Source of the DNA: Chitinophagaceae bacterium | GTDB lineage: Bacteria > Bacteroidota > Bacteroidia > Chitinophagales > Chitinophagaceae | Length of the DNA: 64,000 nt | Assembly: GCA_024508725.1 (NCBI GenBank) | Contig: JANINS010000004.1 | Span: forward strand, 824,163 to 888,162 | Reading direction: 5' to 3' | Part shown: piece after piece, positions 16,576-25,810 of the stretch | How positions within the stretch are numbered: the first letter of the stretch is position 1 | How the letters are laid out: every line of letters starts with the position of its first letter | Program-made: the position numbers and the translations under genes | Notes under the pieces: generated by a model | Databases searched by the model: none | Seen by the model: only the letters and a program-made list of their open reading frames with translations | Told to the model about the DNA's origin: nothing

Positions 16576-16995
16576 ATGTTTCAAAATCTTATCTCCAACC
16601 TTCCGTGGTTACATGTACTGGTTGCAGCAGCAGCATACTTTGTACTGGGTGCAATATGGTATGGACCATTATTTTCAAAAGCCTGGATAAGAGGACATCG
16701 TATCAACGTAAATGATCCCGATGCAAAAAAGGGAGTTGCAGCAATTATGATCGGATCGTTTGTACTTTTTTTCCTGATCTGTGTTGCACAACAAATAGTA
16801 TTGAATGTTGCAATGGTAAACACTCTTGAAGGTGGTGTAAAATGGGGTTTATTCGTTGGATTTGGTTTTGCGGTAACCACACTCAGTATCACCAATCTTT
16901 ATTTAAAAAAACCTGCATCCATTCATTTGATCGATGGATTGTATCATGTAACCGGATTAACTATTGCCAGCATTATCATGGCTGTATGGAGGTAA
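16576..16995 (+). CDS. DUF1761 membrane protein
   Basis: The 139-aa protein has four membrane helices and the DUF1761 pattern: an N-terminal NLPWLHVLVAAAAYFVLGAIWYGPLFSKAW, then a middle GVAAIMIGSFVLFFLICVAQQIVL, and the C-terminal LIDGLYHVTGLTIASIIMAVW. The frame is open from 16552, but the ATG at 16576 gives the canonical N-terminus. Function unknown. A strong terminator follows 18 bp after the stop and also serves the convergent PLDc_N gene. Confidence 0.85.
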   Translation: MFQNLISNLPWLHVLVAAAAYFVLGAIWYGPLFSKAWIRGHRINVNDPDAKKGVAAIMIGSFVLFFLICVAQQIVLNVAMVNTLEGGVKWGLFVGFGFAVTTLSITNLYLKKPASIHLIDGLYHVTGLTIASIIMAVWR

Positions 16996-17013
16996 AAACA
17001 GCTGTCGAAGTTT

Positions 17014-17040
17014 GAAGCTGCAGGTTTCCCTGCAGCTTTT
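17014..17040. terminator. bidirectional terminator
   Basis: GAAGCTGCAGG and CCTGCAGCTTT pair around TTTC with a T-run. It lies between the convergent genes ending at 16995 and 17041. Confidence 0.8.
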
Positions 17041-17226
17041 TTATACCAGTTTACGTGGCGTGGCCGAGAAATAATAGATGATCAATCCTACTACAGGAGC
17101 AATCAGTATCAATACGATCCATAGCCTTTTCTGCCAGTCGGTAAGATCTGTTCTACGAACGATCTGTAATACACTTATTATAACAATCACAGCCCAAACA
17201 ATACTTCCTATAATGTATAACCACAT
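17041..17226 (-). CDS. PLDc N-terminal-domain small membrane protein
   Basis: The 61-aa protein has two membrane helices and the PLDc_N pattern: MWLYIIGSIVWAVIVIISVLQIV, then the DLTDWQKRLWIVLILIAPVVGLIIYYF motif and a short basic end. This domain starts cardiolipin synthases but often occurs alone, as here. I chose the ATG at 17226; the frame extends to 17265 but adds only a non-conserved stretch. Role unknown, integral membrane. Confidence 0.8.
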   Translation of the reverse strand: MWLYIIGSIVWAVIVIISVLQIVRRTDLTDWQKRLWIVLILIAPVVGLIIYYFSATPRKLV

Positions 17227-17307
17227 AAGAATGTTTTTAGTAACGCCGCAATAATATTGCCACACAAACCAGCTTAATTAATGATCAGTTAGAAAAGGCT
17301 CAATGAT

Positions 17308-17315
17308 TAATTTTG
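17308..17315 (+). promoter_or_regulatory. -7 promoter box TAATTTTG, 4 nt from pdxJ start
   Basis: A TAnnTTTG match ends 4 nt before the ATG at 17320 (13 nt before the second ATG at 17329). Confidence 0.45.
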
Positions 17316-17319
17316 TGGT

Positions 17320-18048
17320 ATGACTCACATGACCAAACTTTCCGTAAACATCAACAAGTTCGCTACGTTACGAAACAGTCGTGGTGGCAATAATCCCAGT
17401 GTAGTAAAAGCAGCGATAGATGCCCAAAGATTTGGAGCTGATGGAGTTACCGTTCATCCCAGGCCAGATGAGAGACATATCAGGTATAATGATGTAAGAG
17501 AGATAAAACAGATCATTACGACTGAGTTCAATATTGAAGGGAATCCACGTGAACAAAAGTTTGTTGATCTTGTATTGGAAGTTAAACCACACCAGGTAAC
17601 CTTAGTGCCCGATGCTTTGAATCAACTCACCAGCGATCATGGTTGGGATACAATTCAAAACAAAGGATATTTAAAAGATATCATCAGCGTTTTTAAAGAA
17701 GCCGGGATACGAGTATCCATATTCGTGGATCCTGTTATCAATATGGTAGAAGGTGCAGCAGAAACAGGAACGGATCGAATAGAACTGTATACTGAAGGTT
17801 ATGCAAAACAATTTGCTGATGGAAATAAAGAAGCCGCTGTAGCCTCTTATGTAGCTGCGGCTAATAAAGCCAAAGAGCTGGGAATTGGACTGAATGCCGG
17901 TCATGATCTTGACCTGCATAATTTAAAATTCCTGAAACAACATATTCCGCATCTTGATGAAGTTTCTATTGGTCATGCCTTGGTTTGTGATGCACTTTAT
18001 ATGGGATATGAGAATGCCCTACAGATGTATAAAAGACAATTGATGTAA
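17320..18048 (+). CDS. pdxJ: pyridoxine 5'-phosphate synthase
   Basis: PdxJ condenses 1-deoxyxylulose-5-phosphate with 3-amino-2-oxopropyl phosphate to give pyridoxine phosphate, the last ring-forming step of the DXP-dependent vitamin B6 pathway. The 242-aa TIM-barrel protein has the family N-terminus LSVNINKFATLRNSRGG, VTVHPRPDERHIRYNDV, EGNPREQKFVDLVLEVKPHQVTLVPD, RIELYTEGYA, LNAGHDLDLHNL and EVSIGHALV. Start is ATG 17320 or 17329; the latter matches most homologues but the promoter spacing allows either. Confidence 0.97.
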   Translation: MTHMTKLSVNINKFATLRNSRGGNNPSVVKAAIDAQRFGADGVTVHPRPDERHIRYNDVREIKQIITTEFNIEGNPREQKFVDLVLEVKPHQVTLVPDALNQLTSDHGWDTIQNKGYLKDIISVFKEAGIRVSIFVDPVINMVEGAAETGTDRIELYTEGYAKQFADGNKEAAVASYVAAANKAKELGIGLNAGHDLDLHNLKFLKQHIPHLDEVSIGHALVCDALYMGYENALQMYKRQLM

Positions 18049-18179
18049 TAGCCACTTATTCAATTTGCAAAATCCCCTTCAGGTTAACAAAAAACAAAAT
18101 CCCTAATAATCATCTTCTAACTGATACTTACAGAATCCCTCAAGCCGCTATTGGTAGCATTTTTGATTTCTTACCGGAA

Positions 18180-19913
18180 ATGAAGAGAATGAGCCGGTTG
18201 AAATTTGTATTGATTTGTTGCTTGTTGGTTGAGTTTTGTTTAGGCCAAGAAAATGGCAATCAATCAGTAACCTACAAAAGCTGGAGTGAGAACAGCAGTG
18301 AAAAGCAGCGTATTGATAAGATCATGCAATCACTTTCCAGGAATCCATATTCCCCAACTGCAGATAGTATTATCAAATATGTGGCTCGTATCGATCCGGA
18401 TAAAATTTATACTTATGCAGCAGCTGGTAACAACTTAAGCTATAAGATCCGCTCAAACAATGATCCTTTGGTTCGTGTGATCGCTAAACTATCCACTATG
18501 AAAACGGGAAGAATGTTTTTCCCTTTCCTGGATGATCTTTACACTGGTAAACAAACCATCGCTTCTATAGAACCTGCACTAAAAAATGATGAGAAATATT
18601 ATAAACTACTGGTGGCAACACAAAAGGCTTATGCAGAACGTTTAAAGAATAATGATGTTCCGATCGAGCATGAATCACTTACAAAAAAGCTTAAACAAAA
18701 AGCTGTAGAGATATACGTGAATGAGATCAATGGCCTGCACAACTCTCCTGATGCAGTACGTTTTAGAAAGATACAAAATCTCTCCCCTGTTGAATTGTAT
18801 TATCTCGCAGTAATGGGAGCCGATGATATTTACACCAGTAGTTACCTGGGTGTTTATAAACGTTTGATGGATAAGATGAGTAGTAAAACTGCAGGAGATG
18901 AAATATTACAGGCAGTGAATTATGATTATTTCAAAAAATGGTTACGACTGGCAGCAAGTTATAATACACTAGATGATTTCCTGAAACACATGAGTGCGGA
19001 AAATGCAAATACATTGATGCGGAATTTTGTCAGGGGTCTTGACAAAACCGCAAGCCTCGAAGATGCTGTTGATGTAGCTGATTCTTATGCCAGCATTTCT
19101 AATCCCGAGTTGCAGTTATTGATCATTACTGAAGTACAGGAGAACATGAATGCGGCAACAAGTGATCGGGCTAAACGCATTTATAGTTTGCTCAATACGA
19201 TCTTTCTTTCAAAAGATCCTGCAAATAATATCGATATCACAAAAGAGTTGAATATCCCACCAGTTTACAATATGCCATTTGAACGACTGGCTGATGCATC
19301 AGGTAGAGTGATCATCGAACAATTTATTTATGGAGATGAGATCGGTCCGACAGACTTTGCAGAATTTCTCAGCACTTTCAGGAACAGTAACTGGAAGATC
19401 GTTAGCAAGCCTCAATGGGTGGAGATCAGCTCAACCAAAGGCAAGAAAGTAATCATATACGCTAACAAGCCACTGGATAATAAAAAAGATCTTGATTCTA
19501 AAGCACAGGCTGCTTTGAACGAATATCTTGATAAGAACGGATTACATCCTACCATAGCCATTCACCGTGGTCATAGTTACCATGTTCGTTCAACGATAGA
19601 ACAACTTCCTTCATCTGCGAAGGTTGTTTTGTTAGGAAGTTGTGGTGGATACCAGAACCTCAATGATGTATTCAAGGCTTGTCCGCAATCACATATTATC
19701 GCTACCAAACAAACAGGAACAGCATTGGTAACTCAACCTATCATCAATCTGATGGCAGATGATCTTAGAGAAGGTAAAGATCTGAACTGGCCTGCCATCT
19801 GGAAAGAGTTGAATGCAAAATTCAAAGACAAGGTAAGTCGTGACAGGTTTGAAGATTATGTTCCGCCATATAAAAACCTGGGTGCGATATTTATGACAGC
19901 GTATAATAAGTGA
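18180..19913 (+). CDS. exported protein with a caspase-like (clan CD) C-terminal pattern
   Basis: The 577-aa protein has a signal peptide (FVLICCLLVEFCLGQ, cleavage near residue 22). A long helical region of about 340 residues follows, then a C-terminal alpha/beta domain. In that domain, strand IAIHRGHSYH (His465/His468), a helix and strand KVVLLGSCGG (Cys488) reproduce the His-then-Cys order and small-residue context of clan CD cysteine peptidases. The spacing is short (20-23 residues) and no family was recognised. It may therefore be a protease, a pseudoenzyme or a chance resemblance. It is monocistronic. Extracytoplasmic location is well supported; catalysis is inference. Confidence 0.7.
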   Translation: MKRMSRLKFVLICCLLVEFCLGQENGNQSVTYKSWSENSSEKQRIDKIMQSLSRNPYSPTADSIIKYVARIDPDKIYTYAAAGNNLSYKIRSNNDPLVRVIAKLSTMKTGRMFFPFLDDLYTGKQTIASIEPALKNDEKYYKLLVATQKAYAERLKNNDVPIEHESLTKKLKQKAVEIYVNEINGLHNSPDAVRFRKIQNLSPVELYYLAVMGADDIYTSSYLGVYKRLMDKMSSKTAGDEILQAVNYDYFKKWLRLAASYNTLDDFLKHMSAENANTLMRNFVRGLDKTASLEDAVDVADSYASISNPELQLLIITEVQENMNAATSDRAKRIYSLLNTIFLSKDPANNIDITKELNIPPVYNMPFERLADASGRVIIEQFIYGDEIGPTDFAEFLSTFRNSNWKIVSKPQWVEISSTKGKKVIIYANKPLDNKKDLDSKAQAALNEYLDKNGLHPTIAIHRGHSYHVRSTIEQLPSSAKVVLLGSCGGYQNLNDVFKACPQSHIIATKQTGTALVTQPIINLMADDLREGKDLNWPAIWKELNAKFKDKVSRDRFEDYVPPYKNLGAIFMTAYNK

Positions 19914-20019
19914 TCTATATAAATATACTCAACTTAAAATCTTCGGATATGTAATAAAAAATTGAAGATTGGTGTTAACGTGGCATCAATCTTGCCAAGA
20001 TGCGCAAAATTGATTTTCT

Positions 20020-20814
20020 ATGAAATTCCGAAACACCTTAGCTGCGCTAACATTAGTTGTATGTGCTACACTATTGCTTACAGCATGTTCAAAAAACGAA
20101 ACAAGCTCTACTTCCAACACCGCAAAATTCCAGGTTTATTTAACGGATGATCCAGGTGATTATGATGAAGTGATCATCGATGTACGTGATATCCTTATCA
20201 ACTATTCTTCAGATACCGTATCAGGCTGGCAAAGTCTTGCAAATGTTCGTACCGGTGCTTACGATGTGTTAAAACTTGTCAACAACAAAGATACGATGCT
20301 GGCAGATGCTGATATCAAAGCAGGTAAAATACAACAGATACGAATGGTGCTTGGCAGCAATAACTATGTAAAAGTTGATGGTCAAACATTCCAGTTACAA
20401 ACACCAAGTGCACAGCAATCAGGTTTAAAACTGAATATCCACCAGGATGTAAGTACAGGAATTCTTTATAAACTCCTGATGGATTTTGATGCATCAAGAT
20501 CGATCGTTAAAACAGGTAATGGTAAATACATACTTAAGCCAGTTATCCGTACCAGCCTGATGGCAGTTGGTGGCAGCATTAAAGGTTTTGTAAAACCAGA
20601 TAGTGTAAAAACAGCAGTTTATGCTATCCAGGGAACAGATACCATCGGTACTTATACTTCTAACGGAAGTTATGTATTAAGAGGTGTAAATGCAGGAAGC
20701 TATACGTTATCATTCGTGCCTGCCGATACAACATTTAAATCTGCAACAAAAGCTGGAGTCAATGTTACAGTTAACAGCGTTACAACCGTTGATACAGTAA
20801 CTTTAATAAAATAA
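20020..20814 (+). CDS. DUF4382 lipoprotein with C-terminal carboxypeptidase-regulatory-like domain
   Basis: The 264-aa protein has a lipobox LTAC (Cys23). Its DUF4382 domain (about residues 35-180) starts FQVYLTDDPGDYDEVIIDVRDI and contains the GKIQQIRMVLG and LKPVIRTSL blocks. A beta-sandwich tail of the carboxypeptidase regulatory type follows (GSIKGFVKPDSVKTAVYAI, GSYVLRGVNAGSYTLSFVP). DUF4382 proteins are common surface or periplasmic lipoproteins of Bacteroidota; the ligand is unknown. A bidirectional terminator separates it from the convergent fusion gene. Confidence 0.9.
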   Translation: MKFRNTLAALTLVVCATLLLTACSKNETSSTSNTAKFQVYLTDDPGDYDEVIIDVRDILINYSSDTVSGWQSLANVRTGAYDVLKLVNNKDTMLADADIKAGKIQQIRMVLGSNNYVKVDGQTFQLQTPSAQQSGLKLNIHQDVSTGILYKLLMDFDASRSIVKTGNGKYILKPVIRTSLMAVGGSIKGFVKPDSVKTAVYAIQGTDTIGTYTSNGSYVLRGVNAGSYTLSFVPADTTFKSATKAGVNVTVNSVTTVDTVTLIK

Positions 20815-20834
20815 TCTTCTTAGTTGCCGTAAAC

Positions 20835-20862
20835 AAAAAAGCCATCTCGCAGATGGCTTTTT
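20835..20862. terminator. bidirectional terminator
   Basis: AAAAAGCCATCT and AGATGGCTTTTT pair perfectly around CGC. It lies between convergent genes ending at 20814 and 20868. Confidence 0.85.
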
Positions 20863-20867
20863 CTATT

Positions 20868-22793
20868 TTAATTTTCTACCAATCTTTTTGTCCAGATCGT
20901 ACCGTTTTTACTTTCATAACGATCAATGATCCCTTCTTCAAATAAAGACATGAGTTGCTTTCTTGCTTCGTCTGTCGGGATATTCGAGATCATTGAAAAC
21001 TCCTTATCAGTCATCGAATAAAAAGTTTCAAATAGCCTGTAAGGATCAGCGATTATAGATTCTTTCCTTGCATCAGGAACAAGCTTAAGAATGATCGATT
21101 CGAATCTTTCATAAGGATGATATCCTGCCAACCTGGAAAGTTGTTTTTCGCCATCAGAAAAGATCAACGTAGGAAAAACCCTGATGCTGAGATCAGAAGC
21201 AAGTTCAAGATCTGCCCTGAATAATTCCTGTGCCTGACCGTCGAAATCTCTTCTTAACCTTGCTGAATCCAATCCTGTTTCGAAAGCCGCTTTCTCAAGA
21301 TATTCCCATTTGATGATGTTCTTTTTTTCAAGAAACAACATCTCTTTTATACGACGCAGGAAAAGGATTGCTTTATCATTATCCTGCATCTGTGCTGCTT
21401 TAAAAGCAATAGACGGAGGATAAGAAGAAGGCAAAGGATCTTCAAACCAAACATCGCCATCTAACGGAATCTCGTATTGCTTACAAACATCTTCCCAATG
21501 CTTTGCTGCATCAGATGGTTGTTTGATCATACCACGATTATAACCTTCCCAGGAAGGCAACAATCCTCCCATGCAATATTTGATCTCCAGGTATTTTCCA
21601 TATTCTAACTGCAGCTTTCTCAGCAAAGGCTGAATGATCCAGCAGGTGGAGCAAACAGGATCTGTAAAATATAAAACCTGTAATGGTTTTATTGTGTTTT
21701 GCTGCGGTTTTGGCGGGATAAGCGGAACCGGTATCTCGTCATCATTCAAACGCTGTGGGTAACGAAATAATTCATTCAGTTCTCTTCCTGCGTGAATGTG
21801 CTTGGATACATCTGTTGACCTGATCTTATAATATCGGTTAAATGCATCTTCAAGGTTGGTATGATAAGCAATGCACTCTGCAATTGTTTTTGCATCAAGC
21901 AAAGCATTCGTTGTTCCTGTACTGGTGAATGGCAAAGCAAGATGAGCTGCATCACCGATCAACACAATGTTGTTTTTGTGGAAAGATGGTAAGAGATCAA
22001 AATCCGTTGTATTCCAAACATAACTCGTGTTGAAATCATTATACTCGATAACATTCGTAACTACTGAGGGAAATCCATGGAGCTGGTCCTTACAAAACTT
22101 TTCCAGTTCTTCAGGATTGTTTCCATCAAGGTCTGCCTCTTCCGGGTTGAACTGCATGAACCAAACGTATTCATTTGCTGCGGTTGGAATAATACCAAAT
22201 GCCAACCCTTTTGATCCATGTTGAAACTTGGTGAACGTAGCTGGCATATCTACTATGCTGTCATTCAATCTTACGCTACCAACAATCTCTTTTACGGTTA
22301 CCGGCGAATAGAATACATTACCAAATATTGCCTGACGTACTTTCGACTGGCTTCCATCTGCACCAATAAAAACATCACCATATTCAATATCTCCATTTTC
22401 AAAAACAGCAGCAATGGCTTTACCATCTTCATACAAAAAACGTTGAAACACTCTGCCGTAATAGATCGACTGAACCGGGAATAATGAATATAGAAATTGA
22501 GTGAGATCAGATCGCTTAATGCATTTCCAATGATCAAGTTTCAAATGTTTGATCTCTATACCTGTTGGTCTTCTTAAACTGAAGGTTTCAATTTTACCTC
22601 CCGGCAACTTCAGCTCACTTCCATTCCGCATCTCTTCTAAGATCTGCTTACCTTCTGTATGCATCAGGAATGCATGACCCTGAACAGGTGTGCCATTCGA
22701 ACGTTCACAAACAACAACGTCATGTTTATTTTTACGGAGATAAATACCAGTGGCAAGTCCGGCAATTCCACCACCAATTATTACGGCTTTCAT
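20868..22793 (-). CDS. FAD monooxygenase fused to a DsbA/SpxH-like thioredoxin-fold domain
   Basis: The single 641-aa frame holds two proteins' worth of domains. Residues 1-345 form a UbiH/PHBH-type FAD monooxygenase: GGGIAGLATG at 7-16, the DG motif VFIGADGSQSKVR at 141-153, and the second FAD motif IVLIGDAAHLALPF at 276-289. After a Pro-rich linker (356-370), residues 371 to about 585 form a DsbA-like domain with YFTDPVCSTCW (Cys381-x-x-Cys384) and MGGLLPSWEGYNRGM, as in the SpxH/YjbH and FrnE-like group. The last 50 residues look like a small winged helix. No frameshift or internal start is needed. The substrate is unknown; flavin- and thiol-based redox chemistry in the cytoplasm is inferred. 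Confidence 0.88.
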   Translation of the reverse strand: MKAVIIGGGIAGLATGIYLRKNKHDVVVCERSNGTPVQGHAFLMHTEGKQILEEMRNGSELKLPGGKIETFSLRRPTGIEIKHLKLDHWKCIKRSDLTQFLYSLFPVQSIYYGRVFQRFLYEDGKAIAAVFENGDIEYGDVFIGADGSQSKVRQAIFGNVFYSPVTVKEIVGSVRLNDSIVDMPATFTKFQHGSKGLAFGIIPTAANEYVWFMQFNPEEADLDGNNPEELEKFCKDQLHGFPSVVTNVIEYNDFNTSYVWNTTDFDLLPSFHKNNIVLIGDAAHLALPFTSTGTTNALLDAKTIAECIAYHTNLEDAFNRYYKIRSTDVSKHIHAGRELNELFRYPQRLNDDEIPVPLIPPKPQQNTIKPLQVLYFTDPVCSTCWIIQPLLRKLQLEYGKYLEIKYCMGGLLPSWEGYNRGMIKQPSDAAKHWEDVCKQYEIPLDGDVWFEDPLPSSYPPSIAFKAAQMQDNDKAILFLRRIKEMLFLEKKNIIKWEYLEKAAFETGLDSARLRRDFDGQAQELFRADLELASDLSIRVFPTLIFSDGEKQLSRLAGYHPYERFESIILKLVPDARKESIIADPYRLFETFYSMTDKEFSMISNIPTDEARKQLMSLFEEGIIDRYESKNGTIWTKRLVEN

Positions 22794-22903
22794 GGATGTT
22801 GTGGTTTTTTCTAGGTTCGGAAGGATTATGTGTGTGTCGCAAATATAACATTATTAATCAGAGCTCACATCTAATCTGCTGATAACGAACCATGAAGAAA
22901 TGA

Positions 22904-23734
22904 TTAAAAAGCAAGCTGCAATTGTGCTGGCTTTAATGCTCTTTGAATTGCTGTTTGTAAGTGAGGTTCAGATGTAATTTGAAATATCTCAGTCTCCTGG
23001 TGTCTTGATGCAACAATGGTTCTTACGCCATTTGCATGTTTGCTAAAAAGCGCTTCTACAATTTCAGGGCGATTGTTATTGCTGGAAAGATGTGATAACA
23101 ACAAATGCGTCATGTGAGATGGCTTATGCTCACGAAATATCGAGAGTGCCTGGCTATTACTTAAGTGTCCCTGCCCTCCGGTGATGCGTTTTTTCAGGTA
23201 ATAAGGATAACCACCCTTTGCTAACATCTCTTCATCATAATTCGATTCGAGAAATGCCGCATGACATTGTTTAAAATGATGAATAAGATTAGCGCAAGGT
23301 GTACCAATATCTGTGAACACACCAACGTTCACTCCGTTATGGGAAATCATGAAGCTATATGGATCGGCAGCATCATGAAATTTACTGAATGCAGTGATCG
23401 ATAAGCTACCAATACAAACCGGAACTGTTGCCGTAAAACCAAATGAGAGATGTTTCTCCAGTTTGATCCTTCCGTTTCTCCTGGTAGCGTCAGTTACGTA
23501 AACAGGAACCTGGTGCTTTTTACTGAATAATTCTACACCTTTAATATGATCGCTATGTTCATGACTGATGAATATTGCTTTCACCTTCCCGATCTCAAGT
23601 CCCAGCCTTTTCATTCTTATTTCGATCTCTTTGCAACTGATGCCTGCATCAACCAATACAGCTTCATTGCTATTGCCAACATAGTAGCAATTGCCGTTAC
23701 TTCCACTGTTAAGAGATGTGATAAAAAGACTCAT
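22904..23734 (-). CDS. MBL-fold metallohydrolase (WalJ/YycJ-like)
   Basis: The 276-aa enzyme has the metallo-beta-lactamase fold: FITSLNSGSNGNCYYVGN at the N-terminus, LVDAGISCKEIEIRM, the zinc motif SHEHSDH near residue 57, a further metal Asp in VFTDIGTP, and LLSHLSSNN near the C-terminus. It resembles WalJ/YycJ, linked in Firmicutes to DNA-end processing or cell-wall signalling; the substrate here is unknown. The frame is open to 23788, but that start would overlap the divergent peptidase region and adds an unlikely hydrophobic stretch, so I take the ATG at 23734. Confidence 0.88.
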   Translation of the reverse strand: MSLFITSLNSGSNGNCYYVGNSNEAVLVDAGISCKEIEIRMKRLGLEIGKVKAIFISHEHSDHIKGVELFSKKHQVPVYVTDATRRNGRIKLEKHLSFGFTATVPVCIGSLSITAFSKFHDAADPYSFMISHNGVNVGVFTDIGTPCANLIHHFKQCHAAFLESNYDEEMLAKGGYPYYLKKRITGGQGHLSNSQALSIFREHKPSHMTHLLLSHLSSNNNRPEIVEALFSKHANGVRTIVASRHQETEIFQITSEPHLQTAIQRALKPAQLQLAF

Positions 23735-23832
23735 AAGCCAGACAAAGAAACAGAGAAACACGCACCCCTCCACCTGGTGTGCATTCATTTAATTTTCTAA
23801 AAAACTTATCTTCAAGCCATACAACCAGTTAT

Positions 23833-25347
23833 ATGAGAAAAATTTACTGCTTAGTTGCTGCATTGATTTGCACCGCCGCTGTTTTTTCACAGGATAAAGG
23901 TGCTGATGCAAAGATCATCTCCAATTCCTCCACTGTAAGCCAGCTCAATCCTGATTATTCCGTAATTACAGAACATACCGTAACCATCAAGGGGCAAAAA
24001 GTTCCTTATAAAGCGATCACCGGGAGTATTCCTCTTTGGAATGATTCAGGAAAAGTGATTGCCGGTGTTTTCTATACTTATTACGAACGCAGCGATATAA
24101 AAGATCGTACATCAAGACCATTGGTCATCTCTTTTAACGGTGGCCCGGGAACAAGTTCTTTGTGGATGCAGATCGGCTATACGGGACCCAGAATTTTGAA
24201 TATTGATGATGAAGGTTTTCCAACACAACCTTATGGTGTAAAAGAAAATCCATATTCTATTTTAGATGTGGCAGATATCGTTTATGTTGATCCTGTGAAC
24301 ACTGGATATTCGAGAATGATCGGTAACCAGCCAGCGTCAAAGTTCTTTGGCGTAAATGCAGATGTAAAATACCTGGCCGAGTGGATCAATAGTTTTGTAA
24401 CAAGAAACAGCAGGTGGCTTTCGCCTAAATATCTGATCGGTGAAAGTTATGGTACCACAAGAGTTTCCGGTCTTGCATTAGAACTTCAAAACAGTCATTG
24501 GATGTTTTTAAATGGAGTGATCCTGGTTTCTCCTACCAATCTTGGAATCGAAAGAGATGGTCCATTGGATGCTGCACTACGTTTGCCTTATTATGCAGCT
24601 ACTGCCTGGTATCATAAAATGTTGCCTGCCGACTTACAGAATAAAGATCTTACTGCGATGTTGCCAGACGTGGAAGAATTTACGATCAACGAACTGGTTC
24701 CTGCATTGAGCAGAGGAGGATTTTTAGATGAAGCAAGAAAGAAATCCCTGGCTGCAAGAATGTCAAGATACTCAGGTATTGCCGAGAAAGCGATACTGCA
24801 ACGTAACCTGAATATTGCTCCTAACTTTTTCTGGAAAGAACTACTAAGAGATAGTGGATTCTCGGTTGGCAGATTAGACTCCCGTTATCGTGGAATTGAC
24901 AGGCAACAGGGTGGTGAATCTCCTGATTACAACCAGGAACTGGTTTCATGGGAACACTCCTTCACTCCTGCCATGCAGGATTATTTAAGAAATGAACTGG
25001 GCTATAAAACAGATCTTAAATATTATGTATTCGGAAATGTTCGTCCGTGGGATAATACCAACGACAGAACCGGTGAGAATCTGAGATTGGCGATGGCAGA
25101 AAATCCTTACCTGCATGTGCTGATACAATCCGGATATTACGATGGTGCCTGCGATTATTTTAATGCGAAGTACAGTATGTGGCAATTGGATCCCAGTGGA
25201 AAAATGAAAGACCGTTTGAGTTGGATCGGTTACAGGAGTGGACACATGATGTATCTGCGTAGATCTGATCTGCAGGTGAGTAACGATGACCTCAGGGCTT
25301 TTATTCAAAAGACATTGCCTAAGCCAGGTCAGCCGGCGAAATACTGA
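23833..25347 (+). CDS. secreted serine carboxypeptidase, family S10
   Basis: The 504-aa protein has a signal peptide (MRKIYCLVAALICTAAVFSQ) and the alpha/beta-hydrolase catalytic set of peptidase family S10. It shows the oxyanion segment SFNGGPGTSSLW at 100-111, the nucleophile elbow GESYG with Ser205, an Asp in DGACDYFNA (Asp441 likely) and His471 in RSGHMMY. It should remove C-terminal residues from peptides outside the cytoplasm. The ATG at 23779 would lengthen the N-terminus without a signal peptide, so the start at 23833 is preferred. Confidence 0.92.
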   Translation: MRKIYCLVAALICTAAVFSQDKGADAKIISNSSTVSQLNPDYSVITEHTVTIKGQKVPYKAITGSIPLWNDSGKVIAGVFYTYYERSDIKDRTSRPLVISFNGGPGTSSLWMQIGYTGPRILNIDDEGFPTQPYGVKENPYSILDVADIVYVDPVNTGYSRMIGNQPASKFFGVNADVKYLAEWINSFVTRNSRWLSPKYLIGESYGTTRVSGLALELQNSHWMFLNGVILVSPTNLGIERDGPLDAALRLPYYAATAWYHKMLPADLQNKDLTAMLPDVEEFTINELVPALSRGGFLDEARKKSLAARMSRYSGIAEKAILQRNLNIAPNFFWKELLRDSGFSVGRLDSRYRGIDRQQGGESPDYNQELVSWEHSFTPAMQDYLRNELGYKTDLKYYVFGNVRPWDNTNDRTGENLRLAMAENPYLHVLIQSGYYDGACDYFNAKYSMWQLDPSGKMKDRLSWIGYRSGHMMYLRRSDLQVSNDDLRAFIQKTLPKPGQPAKY

Positions 25348-25397
25348 TCTGGCTGCCTGATGCTTATTATTCTGAATCCGCCGATAGTCGGACAAGT

Positions 25398-25448
25398 GTA
25401 CAAGTGAGTGACACAACAGGTGATGCCATGAAAAACGAAAAGTTGGTC
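25398..25448 (+). repeat. dispersed intergenic repeat, copy 8 (GTGACAC core)
   Basis: It begins GTACAAGTGAGTGACACAAC, then AGGTGATGCCATGAAAA, and ends GAAAAGTTGGTC. It follows the peptidase gene and precedes the small acidic-protein gene. Confidence 0.8.
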
Positions 25449-25494
25449 ACCATAATATCATATAGCTGGTTTGTGGCACAATCTTTTTACTATT

Positions 25495-25770
25495 ATGGTT
25501 AAAACCATTGATATGGAAAAGGATAGAGAGAATCCAACACAAGAAGAAAACCTTCATGACTTGTATGTGGACGAGAAAACGAGGGAAAAAGTCCGCAAAC
25601 ATTGGTCAGATCCGAATGATAAAATAACTGAGCAGGACATCGAGAATGTTAATACAGATATTTATGCACGGCCTACAACCGATGAAGAAAAGGAAATATT
25701 GGAAGATAAAGCTGATGAAATAACGCCGAAAAAGGCACCGAATCCCTGGGATATTAAAACAGAAGATTAA
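25495..25770 (+). CDS. small charged protein, unknown
   Basis: The 91-aa protein (or 85 aa from the ATG at 25513) is very hydrophilic and rich in Asp, Glu and Lys: MEKDRENPTQEENLHD, YVDEKTREKVRKHWSDPND, DIENVNTDIYARPTTDEEKE. It has no hydrophobic core, so it is probably a disordered or stress-type protein. No family was recognised. It is followed closely by a strong terminator. Confidence 0.6.
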   Translation: MVKTIDMEKDRENPTQEENLHDLYVDEKTREKVRKHWSDPNDKITEQDIENVNTDIYARPTTDEEKEILEDKADEITPKKAPNPWDIKTED

Positions 25771-25776
25771 TAAATG

Positions 25777-25803
25777 AAAAGTCCTGCAAGTTTGCAGGAC
25801 TTT
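25777..25803 (+). terminator. rho-independent terminator of the small charged-protein gene
   Basis: AAAGTCCTGCAA and TTGCAGGACTTT are perfectly complementary, followed by CTTTTT. Confidence 0.8.
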
Positions 25804-25810
25804 CTTTTTA

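Noticed and set aside
25471-25494. Longer start of the small charged protein
   Set aside because: It begins with a TTG and has no sequence support; ATGs at 25495 and 25513 are better.
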